Source of the DNA: Dolomedes plantarius
Lineage: Eukaryota > Arthropoda > Arachnida > Araneae > Dolomedidae
Length of the DNA stretch: 64,000 nt
NCBI GenBank assembly: GCA_907164885.2
Contig: OU015501.1
Coordinates: 20,176,631 to 20,240,630, forward strand
Direction of reading: 5' to 3'
Each line of letters opens with the position of its first letter. Position 1 is the first letter of the stretch. The position numbers and the translations under genes are program-made. This document shows, piece by piece, positions 45,839-57,340 of this stretch. The notes under the pieces are model-generated. The model made no database searches and was not told the DNA's origin. It saw only the letters and a program-made list of their open reading frames with translations.

Positions 45839-46937
45839 CTTTTTCTCAGCCCCAAGACTTTTAAGAGTATACAGATGAAGAGAGCTAGAATTGCACAGGT
45901 TGCCACGACTAACTTTTAAGAAGCAGTGACTCATCTTTATACCCAACTTCTTCAAAACATATTTCTAGAATTTAGATAGGAAATTTTAGAAAATGTATTT
46001 TTACGATATATTAAATGAGTCTAAAAATCAAGTTTAATTAAAACAAAATCCAGCTGAATGAGTAAGTATTTTTTCGTATTATCTAATACTCTCCAGGATG
46101 GAATTATAAGCAACTATTAAGAAAACCATTCAGGCAAACAAGATAAACAAACACTTGAAAAATTTTAACATTATTCATTATTTTACATTTTCCAACATGT
46201 AAAATTACTTCAATATTATTTAAATTAGTTACAAAAAGAATAAATTTTTGTATCTTACTTGATAGTAAACGATAACTATTTTGTAAATTAATATGACAAT
46301 ATAGTAATTTTGTAAATTAATATGACAATAAGTCATTCTATAAGTTTGGTATATTGTATTAATTCTGAATTAGGAGAAAAACAGATATGAGATTATTTTA
46401 TTATTAATCTAGTAAAGAAAATTAAATGTCACATTCATACAGCCATTCTATCGTGAATTCATGGTGTTAAGGAGAACTATTACATTAATGCAGTATTATG
46501 AAATATCAAGAGTTTTTTTTATTTTTCCTTTTTGAGAGTTTTGCTTTACATCTAGACGTTTCTAGGTGCATCACCTTAAAATCCAAAGGCATATTCTTGT
46601 TTTCAAATGTGTTATAACCTGAATAATTTATCACTTACGGCTCCTAATTTGTGCATAAATAAAATGAAAATAATTCCAGATGCAAAGAAATTTACTGAGC
46701 ATATAAAATACAATAGTGGAGCTCTGAACAACAACAGCAAAAAATGAAAATTTTGTACAAAGGATCTGAATTTTTTATGCACAACATCTAAAACAAATCT
46801 AATAATTATAGCAGATAATACTCAGATGCATAAATGACACATATAAATTGGAATTTTGTTAAGTAATTGATTTTTAATTTTGTTAATGATGACTGCTGCA
46901 CTGGGAGAAAAAATCCTTTTTTTTTTTTCCCCCTAGT
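45839..46937. other. AT-rich intergenic, nothing recognised
   Basis: A 27 bp direct repeat (ATTTTGTAAATTAATATGAC) at about 46279-46330; no gene. Confidence 0.6.
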
Positions 46938-46945
46938 GTATAGAC

Positions 46946-49189
46946 CAGGGGTTTCCAACTTAAAAGTGTCCAAGGGCCGCAATCGAAAACATGTGTCTGG
47001 TGGCAGGCCGCAATTTAATCAGGACCATACCCAGGACTTTTTTCTTGGGGGGGGGGGGAGATTTGGAGGATATGTGTATAGTATGTACTATGAAATTTTT
47101 TAAATTTTGAGGATGAACCTCTAATAACGACCTTGATTATAACTGGCCAACTTTCGTTAAATTACACAGACACACACAAAATAAGCTCAAATAGGAAGTG
47201 GGTATTTTAACATCATTAATTTCATATTTAAAAAACTTCCATACTAAAATGATTTTAATTTTGTATCAAGTGTACAGACATTTACATAAATCTTAAAAAT
47301 TTCAAAAAGAGAAAAAAACTTACATACAAGCACACAAAATGTTCAATGAGAGAATTGAAGTCTGTCTGCTGCAGCCACTAAAGCACGTATGTCCACCTCA
47401 AGCTCTGTTGTTGAGAGTCTCAGGAGATGGAGTAGCGAAGAATCTGTTAGGCGACTTCTATTATTGTTCTTAATAAATTTCAACGCAGAAAATACACTTT
47501 CGCATAAGTACGTACTCCCGAACATTGATGTAATTTTCTGCCCAAAGTCTCGCAGATTTGGAAATCTTTCTTTTGTTAATAATTTGAAGAAATCTGCTCC
47601 CCTTTCTTCCTTCGTTTGAAAAAATGTATCCGCTTGTAGGCTGCATAGTTCAAGTTGAAGATGAGTTGGTTGATCTTCAATCTTTGCTTGAATAGGATTA
47701 CTAAATAGCAGCATGCTATTTTTCAACGACTCAAAATCTTTAAATCTACTGTCAAACTCCTCTATGATTTCTTGGACATTTGTAGCAAATTCAGAGAAAT
47801 CAAGTGTCTCATCATTTTCAATTTCTTCAGCTAACTTCCGACAGCTTGTAAAATGGACCAAATCGTTTTTCTTTAAGGTAACTTTGAAAATTTTTAATTT
47901 ATTTCGAAACCCATTTACGTGGCCCATCAAATCTGACATCAGCTTGTTTCTTCTCTGGAGATTTAGATTCATTTCATTAAGATGAGTGGTGATGTCGGTG
48001 AGGAAAGCCAATTCTTTTAAGAAATCTACACTTTGGAGCTCTTCTTCTAGTTGTGTAGTGTCTGTTGAAATAAACTTGTTCAGGAATTCTGGGATGTGTT
48101 TTCTTATGCCAAAGAATCTCTCGAAACACTTTCCAGCACTCAAACATCTTACATGACTATAGAGCAGCAAATCCCCATATTCTGCTTCCATTTACTCCAA
48201 AAACTGCTTTAGTTGCCTATGTAAAAGTGCACGATTTCCACCTCTTATCATATTGATAACTTTTATCACAAGTTTGAAAACTTGATTTGGTTTCACTGAC
48301 TTTCCACACAAAGCTCCCCGATGAATAATACAATGAATTGTCGGACAAGTTACTCCATTTTCTCTTAGTTATCCAACCAGTCCACATTTTCCTCCTACCA
48401 TTACTGGTGCACCATCCGTCAACTGCTGAACATTTATCAAAACCTCTGATTTTGTTAACTGCTTTTTTCACGGCATCATAGATGTCTTTTCCTTTCGTGG
48501 TTTCAGTCATTGGACATATTTCCAATAATTCTTCCTTGGTAGCAAAATCTTCTTGAGTTACACGTATAAATATTAACAACTGACATACATCTGTTTGGTC
48601 AACGAGGCAATGTGAGAAATAGGTACTTTTTTCAACTAAACCAATTAATGATTTTTCTACCTGCTCTCCCATATCAATAACTCTTCTCTGTAAAGTTTGG
48701 CTAGAAAGTGGCACTGAATCAAATTTCTCGACTAATTTAGCATCCCCAAAAGCCTTTGCCATTTCAATAGCACATTTTTTTTACTAAATTGCCATCAGTA
48801 AATGGTTTTTTTTTTTTTTTTTTGCTTTAGCAAGCTCAAGAGAAACGGCATAAGAAGCATACAAAGCAGATGATTGACCGTGCGATATTTTGGGGGAAAA
48901 ACCTGTCTGCTGTTTCACTTTCTTCTTCAGCTCTGAAATCAAGATATTTCGATCTTCTCCTCTATATCTTCATGGATTGAATAATGTCTTTTCATATTGC
49001 ATTCTTTAGGCACTGATACCACTTGCATGCAAACCAAACATTGGAACTTCCCATTATTATTCGTAATTAAGTAATTGCTTTATTACGAATTGTTTATTAA
49101 TTAATTGCTTTCCTAGAAGTCTTCGCGGGCGGCAAAAAAAGGCACCGTGGGCCGCATACGGCCCTCGGGCCGCCAGTTAGAAACCCCTG
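46946..49189 (-). mobile_element. hAT transposon (Charlie-like), both ends and TSD intact
   Basis: CAGGGGTTTCCAACT at the left and CAGGGGTTTCTAACT (reverse) at the right, with GGGCCGCA-rich subterminal text. The perfect 8 bp duplication GTATAGAC flanks it (46938-46945, 49190-49197). The 2.24 kb length fits an element with a single transposase gene. Confidence 0.96.
47343..49090 (-). pseudogene. hAT transposase (GTF2IRD2/CHARLIE8-like)
   Basis: N-terminal zinc finger around KFQCLVCMQVVSVPKECNMK followed by RHYSIH (BED-like). Then VEKSTYFSHCLVDQTDVCQL and a GFDKCSAVDG region frameshifting into DGAPVMVGGKCG, the catalytic-Asp block; TIHCIIHRGALCGKSV; LLYSHVRCLSAGKCFERFFG; the C-terminal hATC dimerisation part with GSTYLCESVFSALKFIKNNN and RSRLTDSSLLHLLRLST; stop at 47343. 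Lesions: a poly-A slip near 48800, a shift in the DGAP region near 48415, in-frame TAA before LRENG and before MEAEYG. All catalytic blocks are still readable, so inactivation is fairly recent. Confidence 0.9.
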
Positions 49190-49399
49190 GTATAGACATA
49201 TACTATCGTATACACTACCTTATTGGACATGGCGTAGTACCTGCAAGTAAGTTTATTTAACTGTACCTGAAATTCCATATCGAACAACAAAGTATACGTG
49301 AGGAGTGGATCGGGACCGCGAATTGCTCACGAAGTCGGTTACAGTTTTACATATTCTAGGCTGCGTTGCGATGGACTGGTGATGCCAACGAATCTGTAA

Positions 49400-50003
49400 T
49401 CTATATATTTAAGTTGCTAAGCCGACTTTTTGGGCAGTCCGTGAGAGAAAACTACTGCATCAATTTACTTCATTTTGGTCTTAAACGAAAGATTGTAATC
49501 TGTAGATTTGTCAAATTTGGTTTTTGTAACCGCAATTTCTATTAATAAGCGATAATTTACAGTTAAAAATTCATTTCTGCGCATGCTCAGTGACATGTTT
49601 AAATCTGTCTTTAGAAACTCACTGTTTCTGCGCATGCTCAGTGACAAGATTTAATGACATGCACTTTCATTCCGAGGAGTCTCTCTAGATCTGTCTCTGC
49701 CATTTTTATTTTTATGATAATTATGTTTGTGAAATATAAGATTAAACCTGTTGGAAATTGCTTTTTTCACGCTGTTTAGTTAGCGATAATTTACAATTAA
49801 AAAAATTGCTTTCTGCGCATGTTCGGAGACATTTTTAAGTCTGGCATTAGATACTCACTAAGCACGAGGCCGCTTAAACATATTAATTCGTTTCTGCGCA
49901 TTATTATGATTTTCAACATTTGGCAATGATGTGTTGAGTATAATTTGTGCATTAGTACATTTATTTACTATCTAGCCGTCATGTTTTGACGGGTACCAAC
50001 TAG
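49400..50003 (+). mobile_element. Non-autonomous Helitron, upstream member of a tandem pair
   Basis: Starts TCTATATATTTAAGTTGCTA after an A. Ends with stem CCGTC-ATGTTT-TGACGG, then GTACCAA and CTAG, followed by T. That T is the first base of the second Helitron. No coding. It contains several TCTGCGCATGCTCAGTG motifs. Confidence 0.85.
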
Positions 50004-50270
50004 TCTATATATTTAAGTTGCTAAGCCGACATTTTGGGCAGTCCGTGAGAGAAAACTACTGCATCAATTTACTTCATTTTGGTCTTAAACGAAAGATTGC
50101 AAACTGTAGATTTGTCAAATTATTTGGTTTTTGTAACCGCAATTTCTATTAATTAGAGATAATTTACAATTAAATATTGATTTCTGCGCATGCTCAGTGG
50201 TATGTTTAAATCTGGCTTTAGAAACTCACGGTTTCTGCGCATGCTCAGTGACATGTTTTAATGATAAACA
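50004..50270 (+). mobile_element. Second Helitron copy, same family, 3' end not found
   Basis: The first ~265 bp repeat the start of the previous element (TCTATATATTTAAGTTGCTA ... GGGCAGTCCGTGAGAGAAAA) with a few substitutions and small indels, then diverge at about 50265. No hairpin plus CTAG was found downstream before the SINE at 50593, so it is truncated or ends differently. Confidence 0.75.
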
Positions 50271-50592
50271 CGTTTATTTTGAAAGGAGCGATTAGTTTAA
50301 GGAAGCGAGGATTTCAGATTTCCTGACTGTGCATTCGTGACATTTCAGAATACCTGACTGCGCATGCGTGTCAACTTAGCATTTCTCGCGTTAAGTTTGC
50401 ATGTGGAGAAGGTTTGCAATAGCTGGCAACTTATCGTTATTTTCGGTTTCACCAAAAAATATTTCTTAGAACCAAAGGAAAGCCATATTTGGCGACTTAT
50501 TTTCTTTTCTAAATAAATTTTACTGATTTTTATTTAGTGTTGGGAGATTCATTCAACCTTGCACATACGTGTTGCTTATGCCCCTTGATCGA

Positions 50593-50935
50593 CAGTAGAC
50601 ATCAGATCAAGTCCCGAAGGCTATGGGCGATGAAAGTGCGGCTCCTGTTTTGAATTAGCACCACAAGGGTCGGAGTCCGACTTGGCTAAATGACCGGTCC
50701 CGTAATTTTTAACCGAGTCAAGTGACGAGACCGGAACACTTGAACCCGCACCTCCAGCGGTAAATTTGAGAACTTGGAGGACATTGTAGCCACGCCCTAT
50801 TTTACGTGCCCCGGCCGGTCACCATTAGTGAACACAGCGGTAGATTTGCACGACGAGCATCGAACCAGGGACGTTCAGATCACTGCCCCGCTGCTCTTGC
50901 CAACTGGGCTACCGCGCCCTACATAAAATGGTTAA
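50593..50935 (-). mobile_element. tRNA-derived SINE, other family
   Basis: The minus strand reads GGGCGCGGTAGCCCAGTTGG then CAAGAGC (A box) and CCCTGGTTCGATGCTC (B box), in a tRNA-like 75 base head (about 50850-50921). The body is unusually GC-rich for the window and has no coding. Clear target duplications were not found. Confidence 0.75.
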
Positions 50936-51967
50936 TACTTCGAAAGTGAAATGATATTTTAAAGTCAAGTAAACAATTTAAGTTGTTCTATAAAATGTTT
51001 TTATTTGTAGTTTTTAATTTGCCTTTTAGTTCAAATAATTGAAATACTAGATTATAAGCAATCAAATTATGACACTAAACATTTAATTATAAGGAGAAAA
51101 TAACCAGATAGGCGTTATTTATGTTTTATATGAGATCTCTTTTTTTCATATTTATTTAATATTTTCTTGTGTTCCAAATATCTATATAATACTTTTAACA
51201 TCTAATGTTTTATAAATTTAATTTTCTCCCCATACCTCGTATATTAGATTTTCATTATTTAGCAATATTGATACTTATAACTGTTATAAATTTCCCCCCA
51301 TGAGAGAAGCTTAAAGTATGTTTGCATTAACATTTTTAAAAACGTTTTTTACATACTTTCAAACATTCCCTCTTATCATTCGTTACTTTCTTGAATGCTT
51401 GTTACATAGAATATTAATACATTAATTTTAATGAACCTTTTACTTGTTCAGGTTCAATTATGAAATTTCTTTAGTTGATGCTTTCTTTATTTGACTGATG
51501 AGAACTTTTTTTAAGTAGAATATGAATTGAAAATCGCAAATTCTTTTGTGTCCTTTATACGGTATACAGGATTGAAAAATAAATTTTTTAGAATGAACTA
51601 TGATTTAAAATTCAACATATACTAAGTAACAATCAATTACTTATGAATGAAATAGGCAAAAATGTTTAAAAAGTTTTGGTGATAACGTTAAAACAAATAA
51701 CCTGCTGAATTACATTCAAAATACAGAATATTATTTTTAGATTTATAATAGTACGAAAAGAGTATAAAAACAATGGATATTAATATTTATTAAATTCGAA
51801 AAATAATAATTTATTTGTTAGAAAAAATATTTTTTGTTTTCTCATTAATCCCATTTTCTTGATGCTCATAATCTTTTATGGCCCTCATCAAATTTCTTGT
51901 TGTGCAGGCCTGCTCTGAACAGTAACATTATAAAGAAATATTTCGCATTATTTGTAATATATATATA
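50936..51967. other. AT-rich intergenic, nothing recognised
   Basis: No gene or repeat supported. Confidence 0.6.
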
Positions 51968-53292
51968 CACTCATGGACAAAAAAATTTGCGCACCAAGAA
52001 ATAATTGCGGGATCGTAACAAACTTGCAATGAAGGTACATGTCGGGGAGATATGCAAATGATTAGAAATGCAGCGTGATTGCGCATTACGTATAGCCGGT
52101 AGAGGGCGTTGAACATCGTACTCCGTGGAGTATAAAACAGGTAACCAAAGCTTGTTTGAGTGTGCTGAATCATTTACAAAGGAAGAGCTGAAGCTGGGTG
52201 GTCAGCTAGGCGAGTAGCTCGTCAATTAGGCCGCTCTGATTGTGTTGTGAGGAGGTGTTGGGACCAGTGGACCCGAGAGATGTCATGTACACGAAGACCA
52301 GGCTCAGGACGCCCTCGACAGATCAGTCGTCGAGAAGACCGCCACATCGTAAGAAATGCACGCGTACAGCCAACTGCTTCATCGGCCGCCATCCAGGCAC
52401 AGGTAGCACCTTCACTAGGGGCCTCTGTGTCTTCTCGAACCATACGAAGGCGCCTGGCTGAAGGACAGTTGGTATCGCGGCGCCCATTACGTGTGCTGCC
52501 CTTGACGCCCACCCATCGACGCCTCCGTTTGGAGTTTTGCCGCGCACGAGGAAACTAGACTGCAGCGGAATGGAACCAGGTCGTCTTCAGCGACGAATCT
52601 AGATTCAATCTCGGCAGTGATGACAATCGTGTTCGTGTGTGGAGAGCCCGTGGTGAACGCTTCAATCCTGCCTTTGCTGTACAGCGACACATCGCTCCCA
52701 CAGCTGGTGTGATGGTATGGGGTGCCATTGCCTACAATACACGGTCACCCCTAGTATTGTTCCATGGCACCATGACAGCCCAGCGGTATGTTCATGAAAT
52801 CCTGCAACCACATGTGTTGCCACTTATGCAACGGCTCCCAGGAGCCATTTTTCAACAAGACAATGCTCGGCCTCATACGGCAAGGGTGTCACAAGACTGT
52901 CTCCGCACTGTTACTACCCTTCCTTGGCCTGCCCGATCCCCAGATTTGTCTCCAATCGAGCATATCTGGGATCATTTGGGACGACGAGTTCGGCATCCCA
53001 CGAGTTTGAACGAACTAGAGGCAAGGTTACAGCAAATATGGAACGAAATGTCTCAAGACATCATACAGAACTTGTGGGACTCAATGTCCGATCGTATCGC
53101 ATCGTGCATTCGCGCTAGAGGGGGTCGAACGGAGTATTAACTCCTCCCTTCTTTTGCCTTTTTCTCTGAAATAAATTATCCTTTTTCTTTGATTTTCTTG
53201 TCATTAACTTATATCAAAGTAGTCATTACGTATGTAAAATTTAGTTTCATTTTGACGACTCCTTCTTGGTGCGCTAATTTTTTTGTACATGA

Positions 53293-53295
<3 letters not shown>
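51968..53295 (+). mobile_element. Tc1-like transposon 3
   Basis: Ends CACTCATGGACAAAAAAATT and (reverse) CACTCATGTACAAAAAAATT, then GCGCACCAAGAA on both, flanked by TA. A GGAGTATAAAACAGG promoter-like box (about 52127) precedes the transposase. The insertion sits in TA dinucleotide repeats. Confidence 0.95.
52181..53140 (+). pseudogene. Tc1 transposase 3, single internal stop
   Basis: One frame is open from GRAEAGWSARRVARQLGRSD (HTH) to GRTEY except for a TAG at 52559-52561, in RARGN*TAAEWN, where relatives have Trp. Second HTH: SSRTIRRRLAEGQLVSRRPL. Catalytic Asp in FSDESRF, Asp in IFQQDNARPHT, Glu in DLSPIEHIW. I count 32 residues between the last two. No ATG was found in frame at the 5' end (a TGA lies at about 52163-52165), so the N-terminus is also damaged or starts elsewhere. 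Confidence 0.9.
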
Positions 53296-53379
<84 letters not shown>

Positions 53380-53380
53380 A
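53296..53380. repeat. (TA)n microsatellite
   Basis: About 40 TA units directly at the right border of the Tc1 element; shorter TA runs at its left border suggest insertion into a TA array. Confidence 0.95.
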
Positions 53381-53775
53381 TTTCAAAGGGAAAATATGAC
53401 AATGTGCAAGTAAAAAGTAACATACTCCAACCGGTTTTTAAGTTTCATTGTTAAAATCTACTAGCCAAAACAGTCCACTGATCAGACACTGCTTTTTAAT
53501 CTTACTGAGCAAGCACTCGTTTAGCTTAATACACTGATATTTTACACATCTTTATTCAGTAAATTAATGATTCACTGAATATTCATATAAAACACATTTT
53601 AACCTAGTGATTAAACAGTAAATAATTGACTACAAATACTAATTTAAAATTATATTTTGAGAAAGAGCTTTAATAAACATGTCACACTTGGGAATATATT
53701 TTTCTTGTTCGACACACATTATAATGAACAATCTGCTAATTAGACTATTTAAAGAGATATATAGAAATACATATA

Positions 53776-54548
53776 CAGTGGTACCTCGACTTACGAGTGT
53801 CTCGACTTACGAGTTTTTCGAGATACAAGCTTTCTCTCGGTAGATTATTTTGCTTCGAGTTACGAGCTAAAATTCGGGTTACGAGCAAGCTTCAGATATC
53901 CCACCGCTAGTTTCAACAGCGAATGCCATGTTACGTGCTCATCAAATTAGAACACTATAAGCATATAATATTTACAACCTTTATTTACAATTATTATACA
54001 ATTGTATAATATTATTCTGAGACTACTATCCAGTCTTAAACCGAGAGTTTGTATTCTGAGTAAACGTTCTTCGGATTCTCAGAAAGAAGAATCTGGACAT
54101 TGCATCCACAGTGAACGATGCAACAATTGCCCAGCTTCCGTGTCTCACTCGTTCACTTTAAGAGAGTAGCTGGTAGTGAAAGTGGGGAAAGCTGGGCGAA
54201 AAGGTAAAAAATCAAGGAATAAGATTTAATTTTTCAGTTCAACCTTTCTCCTCCTCTTCCATCAGCATCTTCAAGTCTGATCTCGAAGGTAAATGTTGTG
54301 CATTACACTTAATAAAACAAATTTATTGCAGTACATTCTATTCTATTGCGTTTTTATACAATGTTGTTTATAAGCACGTATTTCTTATTTAAAAATATGT
54401 AACAAAAAATTGCGGTTTTGGGGGGAGCCCGGAACGAATTAATGGCATTTCCATTCATTTCAATGGGAAAAATTGATTCGAGATACGAGTATTTCGAGTT
54501 CGAGCTCCATCATGGAACGAATTAAACTCGTAAGTCGAGGTTCCACTG
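53776..54548. mobile_element. Tigger/pogo-type MITE
   Basis: CAGTGGTACCTCGACTTACG at the left and CAGTGGAACCTCGACTTACG (reverse) at the right, flanked by TA (53774-53775, 54549-54550). The internal repetition of CGACTTACGAG / CGAGTTACGAG and TTCGAGATACAAG-type words is as seen in Tigger-related MITEs. No transposase. Confidence 0.85.
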
Positions 54549-54550
54549 TA

Positions 54551-55254
54551 CTTACATTATTAATATGGTTGGAAAATATTTAAGCTTTATAATAGAGAGC
54601 AGCAAAAGTAACTTTTTTTTCCCCCACAGAGACTTACCAAGTACAAAAGTTGAAACACATAGCTAATAATTATTATGCTCAAGGTGATACAGAATTTTAT
54701 TTTTTCAAATTCAACATTATAAATGAATATGTTCACAGAAATTAAACTGAACATATAATTTGATGAAAAAATAGTTTTCAATGACAAAACAATCACTTTC
54801 ATCAATGATCAGAAGCCTTAAAAAACAAAAAAATAAGTAAATAAATAATTTTTTTTAATTAAGTTTTGTTAGATGATTACAAAATTGCTTTCGCGTCCAT
54901 CTTAGGTACATGTGAATTACTTCTAACATTCTGAATTTCTTCAGCTTCCTAAGACTTACAGTTCCAGAGATACAGTGATCAGTCAGTCAGTCGTATTTGC
55001 TTTTTATATAAATAGATGTTTTAACATAGTTTTGTTATAAAAAAATAAAATTGAGAGGCATGTTTTCAGAACAATCTAAATTGCTAAATATTCAAGTACA
55101 TACCAGTACTCTACGATTCAATAACATTTTGTTATTGTTGTAAGTAATCACAATTTCCTTAGTGTATGTTTTGATGTAACTGTTTTTGTATCCTTTCTTA
55201 TAGCATGCGTTTTGGCAACAGTGTAGTTAGTTGGTATATGAGCATGTAACGATA
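54551..55254. other. AT-rich intergenic, nothing recognised
   Basis: Nothing supported. Confidence 0.6.
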
Positions 55255-55256
55255 TA

Positions 55257-56474
55257 CACTGAAGTGCCACTGAATTAGGGAACAAAGCCTATGCAAATTG
55301 TGTAGCGCTGCGCATCATGTATGCGCAAGTGAGGGCGCTGTGGTAACTGCATATATAGCGCGTACTGTGGTTGTTCTGAATTAGTTGTTGGAATTGCCAG
55401 TATGGGTAAACTGCCTGATTTAGACGCCTTCGATCGCGGACAAATCGTAGGTGCGCGACGCATGGGCCATTCAATTTCCGAAATCGTCAGACAGCTATGA
55501 TTTTCAAGGTCGACAGTGTCAAGAGTATACCAAGAATACATGGATGGTGGAAAAAAAAACTAGCGATCGGGCAAACTGCAAAGGACAATTAGCCTTGACA
55601 GTGCGTGGTGAGAGACGGCTCAGGCGTATTGTACGTAGCCAGCGAAGCCAAACATTAGCTCAAATTACCACCCAGTTTAATGACGGTGCCAGTCGTACAG
55701 TCAGTAAACGTACTGTGCAACGCTCGCTTCACCGTATGGGTTTCGGAAGCCGTCGACCTACGAGAGTACCATTGCTCTATACTCGCCATCGGGTTGCACG
55801 TCTTGCCTGGGCAAGAGAGCACAGAGACTGGAGTGTAGAGGACTGGAAACGAGTAGCATGGAGTGATGAGTCTCGATTCCGACTACTTAACGCCGACGGG
55901 AGGCTGAGAATATGGCGTCAGGCTCATGAAGCCATGAATCCTGCATGCCTGGCTGGAACTGTACAAGGGCATGGTGGCTCAATCATGGTCTGGGGTGTTT
56001 TTTCGTGGCACAGTTTGGGATCTTTGGTGCGTGTACCAACCTCCCTCAATGCAATTCGGTACGTAGAGTTGCTGGGTGATCACCTCCATCCGTTTATGCT
56101 GTTCTGTTATCCGCACGGTAATGGAGTTTTCCAGCAAGACAACTGTACCTCTCACAAGTCCCGGTTGGCTACTGGCTGGTTGGATGAGCATTCCTCTGAC
56201 TTCTCTGTCATGAATTGGCCACCTAGAAGCGCAGACTTAAATCCTATTGAGCATCTTTGGGATGTTTTGGAACAAGGCGTGAAAGGCCATCACACAGCAC
56301 CAAAGAACCTTACTGAATTATGGACAGCTTTAGCCAATATTTGGCAAGCCATTCCCGCTGAACGTTTCCAGAAACTTGTTGAATCTATGCCTCGTCGTGT
56401 GGCAGCCGTTATCAAGGCCAGAGGAGGCCCAACTCGTTACTAGGTAGGTATCCCTAATTCAGTGGCACTTCAGT
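55257..56474 (+). mobile_element. Tc1/mariner transposon 4 (DD36E type)
   Basis: Perfect inverted ends CACTGAAGTGCCACTGAATT (then AGGGA) at both sides with TA targets (55255-55256, 56475-56476). Compact, 1.22 kb, with transposase filling most of it. A TATATAGCGCG box (about 55351) lies 50 bp before the start codon. Confidence 0.96.
55402..56443 (+). pseudogene. Tc1/mariner transposase 4, two lesions only
   Basis: ATG at 55402 gives MGKLPDLDAFDRGQIVGARR, an HTH (SISEIVRQL), a TGA (about 55498-55500), then FSRSTVSRVYQEYMDGG. A slip in the A run at 55551-55559 shifts into the long open frame that runs to GGPTRY. Catalytic Asp in WSDESRFRLL, Asp in VFQQDNCTSH, Glu in DLNPIEHLW; 36 residues between the last two, matching the DD36E group. 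The long frame from 55451 has a false N-terminus before the slip. Otherwise nearly intact. Confidence 0.92.
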
Positions 56475-56476
56475 GT

Positions 56477-57340
56477 AGTACTGTGTTGTGCTTCCCAATT
56501 AAACTTACTTTATGTTTATTATCGGCCTCTGATTCAGTTATTATCTTAACAGTTATTTCTAATATAAGGTACTCCCTTACAGCTCATACACTTCTGGATG
56601 AACTTCAATTACGTACATATAAATGATACTTCACCGTAACGTTAAATGTCAGTTTAGAAAATTTTACTAAAGTTACACGCTGGGATCTTCTTATATTATT
56701 CCTTATTAATTTGAATTGTTCGGTCCAAGACCACGTCAATAGCTTCAGCAATTTTACAAAGGTGAGCATAACGGTGGTTTCTCATATCCAGTCATTTATG
56801 AGTATAAAAACTTGTTCCGAGTTACTTTCAATAAAAGGGATCATAATAGTAGACACTTTAGTATAGTACATTACACTGTAGTACTTGGCTAATCCTCTAA
56901 TCTAATCCAAAACGAAAAAATTATGTTTACTGTTTCAGACATTGGTTGCAGATTTAAATATCATGACATAATTGTAAAGTAATCCAAATTTAGACAATAT
57001 TATCGCCTATACATGATTTTGAATATTTTCTCATAACCATATTTTATATGACATGAAAACCTCAGGTAATGTTTTGAAAGCAGTGCAAACTGATCAAAGA
57101 GTTTTCGGTGATTTGACCGGAATCAATACTTCGACGGCCACACTGATTTATACCTCTCGGAATAAACCTACAAAAGGTTGAAGTGAGACACGCTCGACAC
57201 CTATTAACATAATAAACATTTATTAATAACAGCGAGCTAAATTGCTCGCATAGAACCGAGACATATATACAGTTTACAAACACCGGTGACAGTCAGCAAG
57301 AGAGTGCGTGTGAAAAAGTCTGTTGGATTGTGCATTGATA
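56477..57340. other. AT-rich flank, no gene supported
   Basis: On the minus strand 57185-57240 reads AATAAATGTTTATTATGTTA next to GTGTCGAGCGTGTCTC, which could be a retroelement LTR tail, but no partner repeat was found. Confidence 0.4.

Noticed and set aside
50850..50921. Possible functional tRNA gene on the minus strand
   Set aside because: A and B boxes are present but the fold is incomplete and a long SINE body follows; the same holds for the tRNA-like heads at 9495 and 38524.
53189..53386. Ile-Tyr repeat frames on both strands
   Set aside because: Translations of the (TA)n microsatellite.
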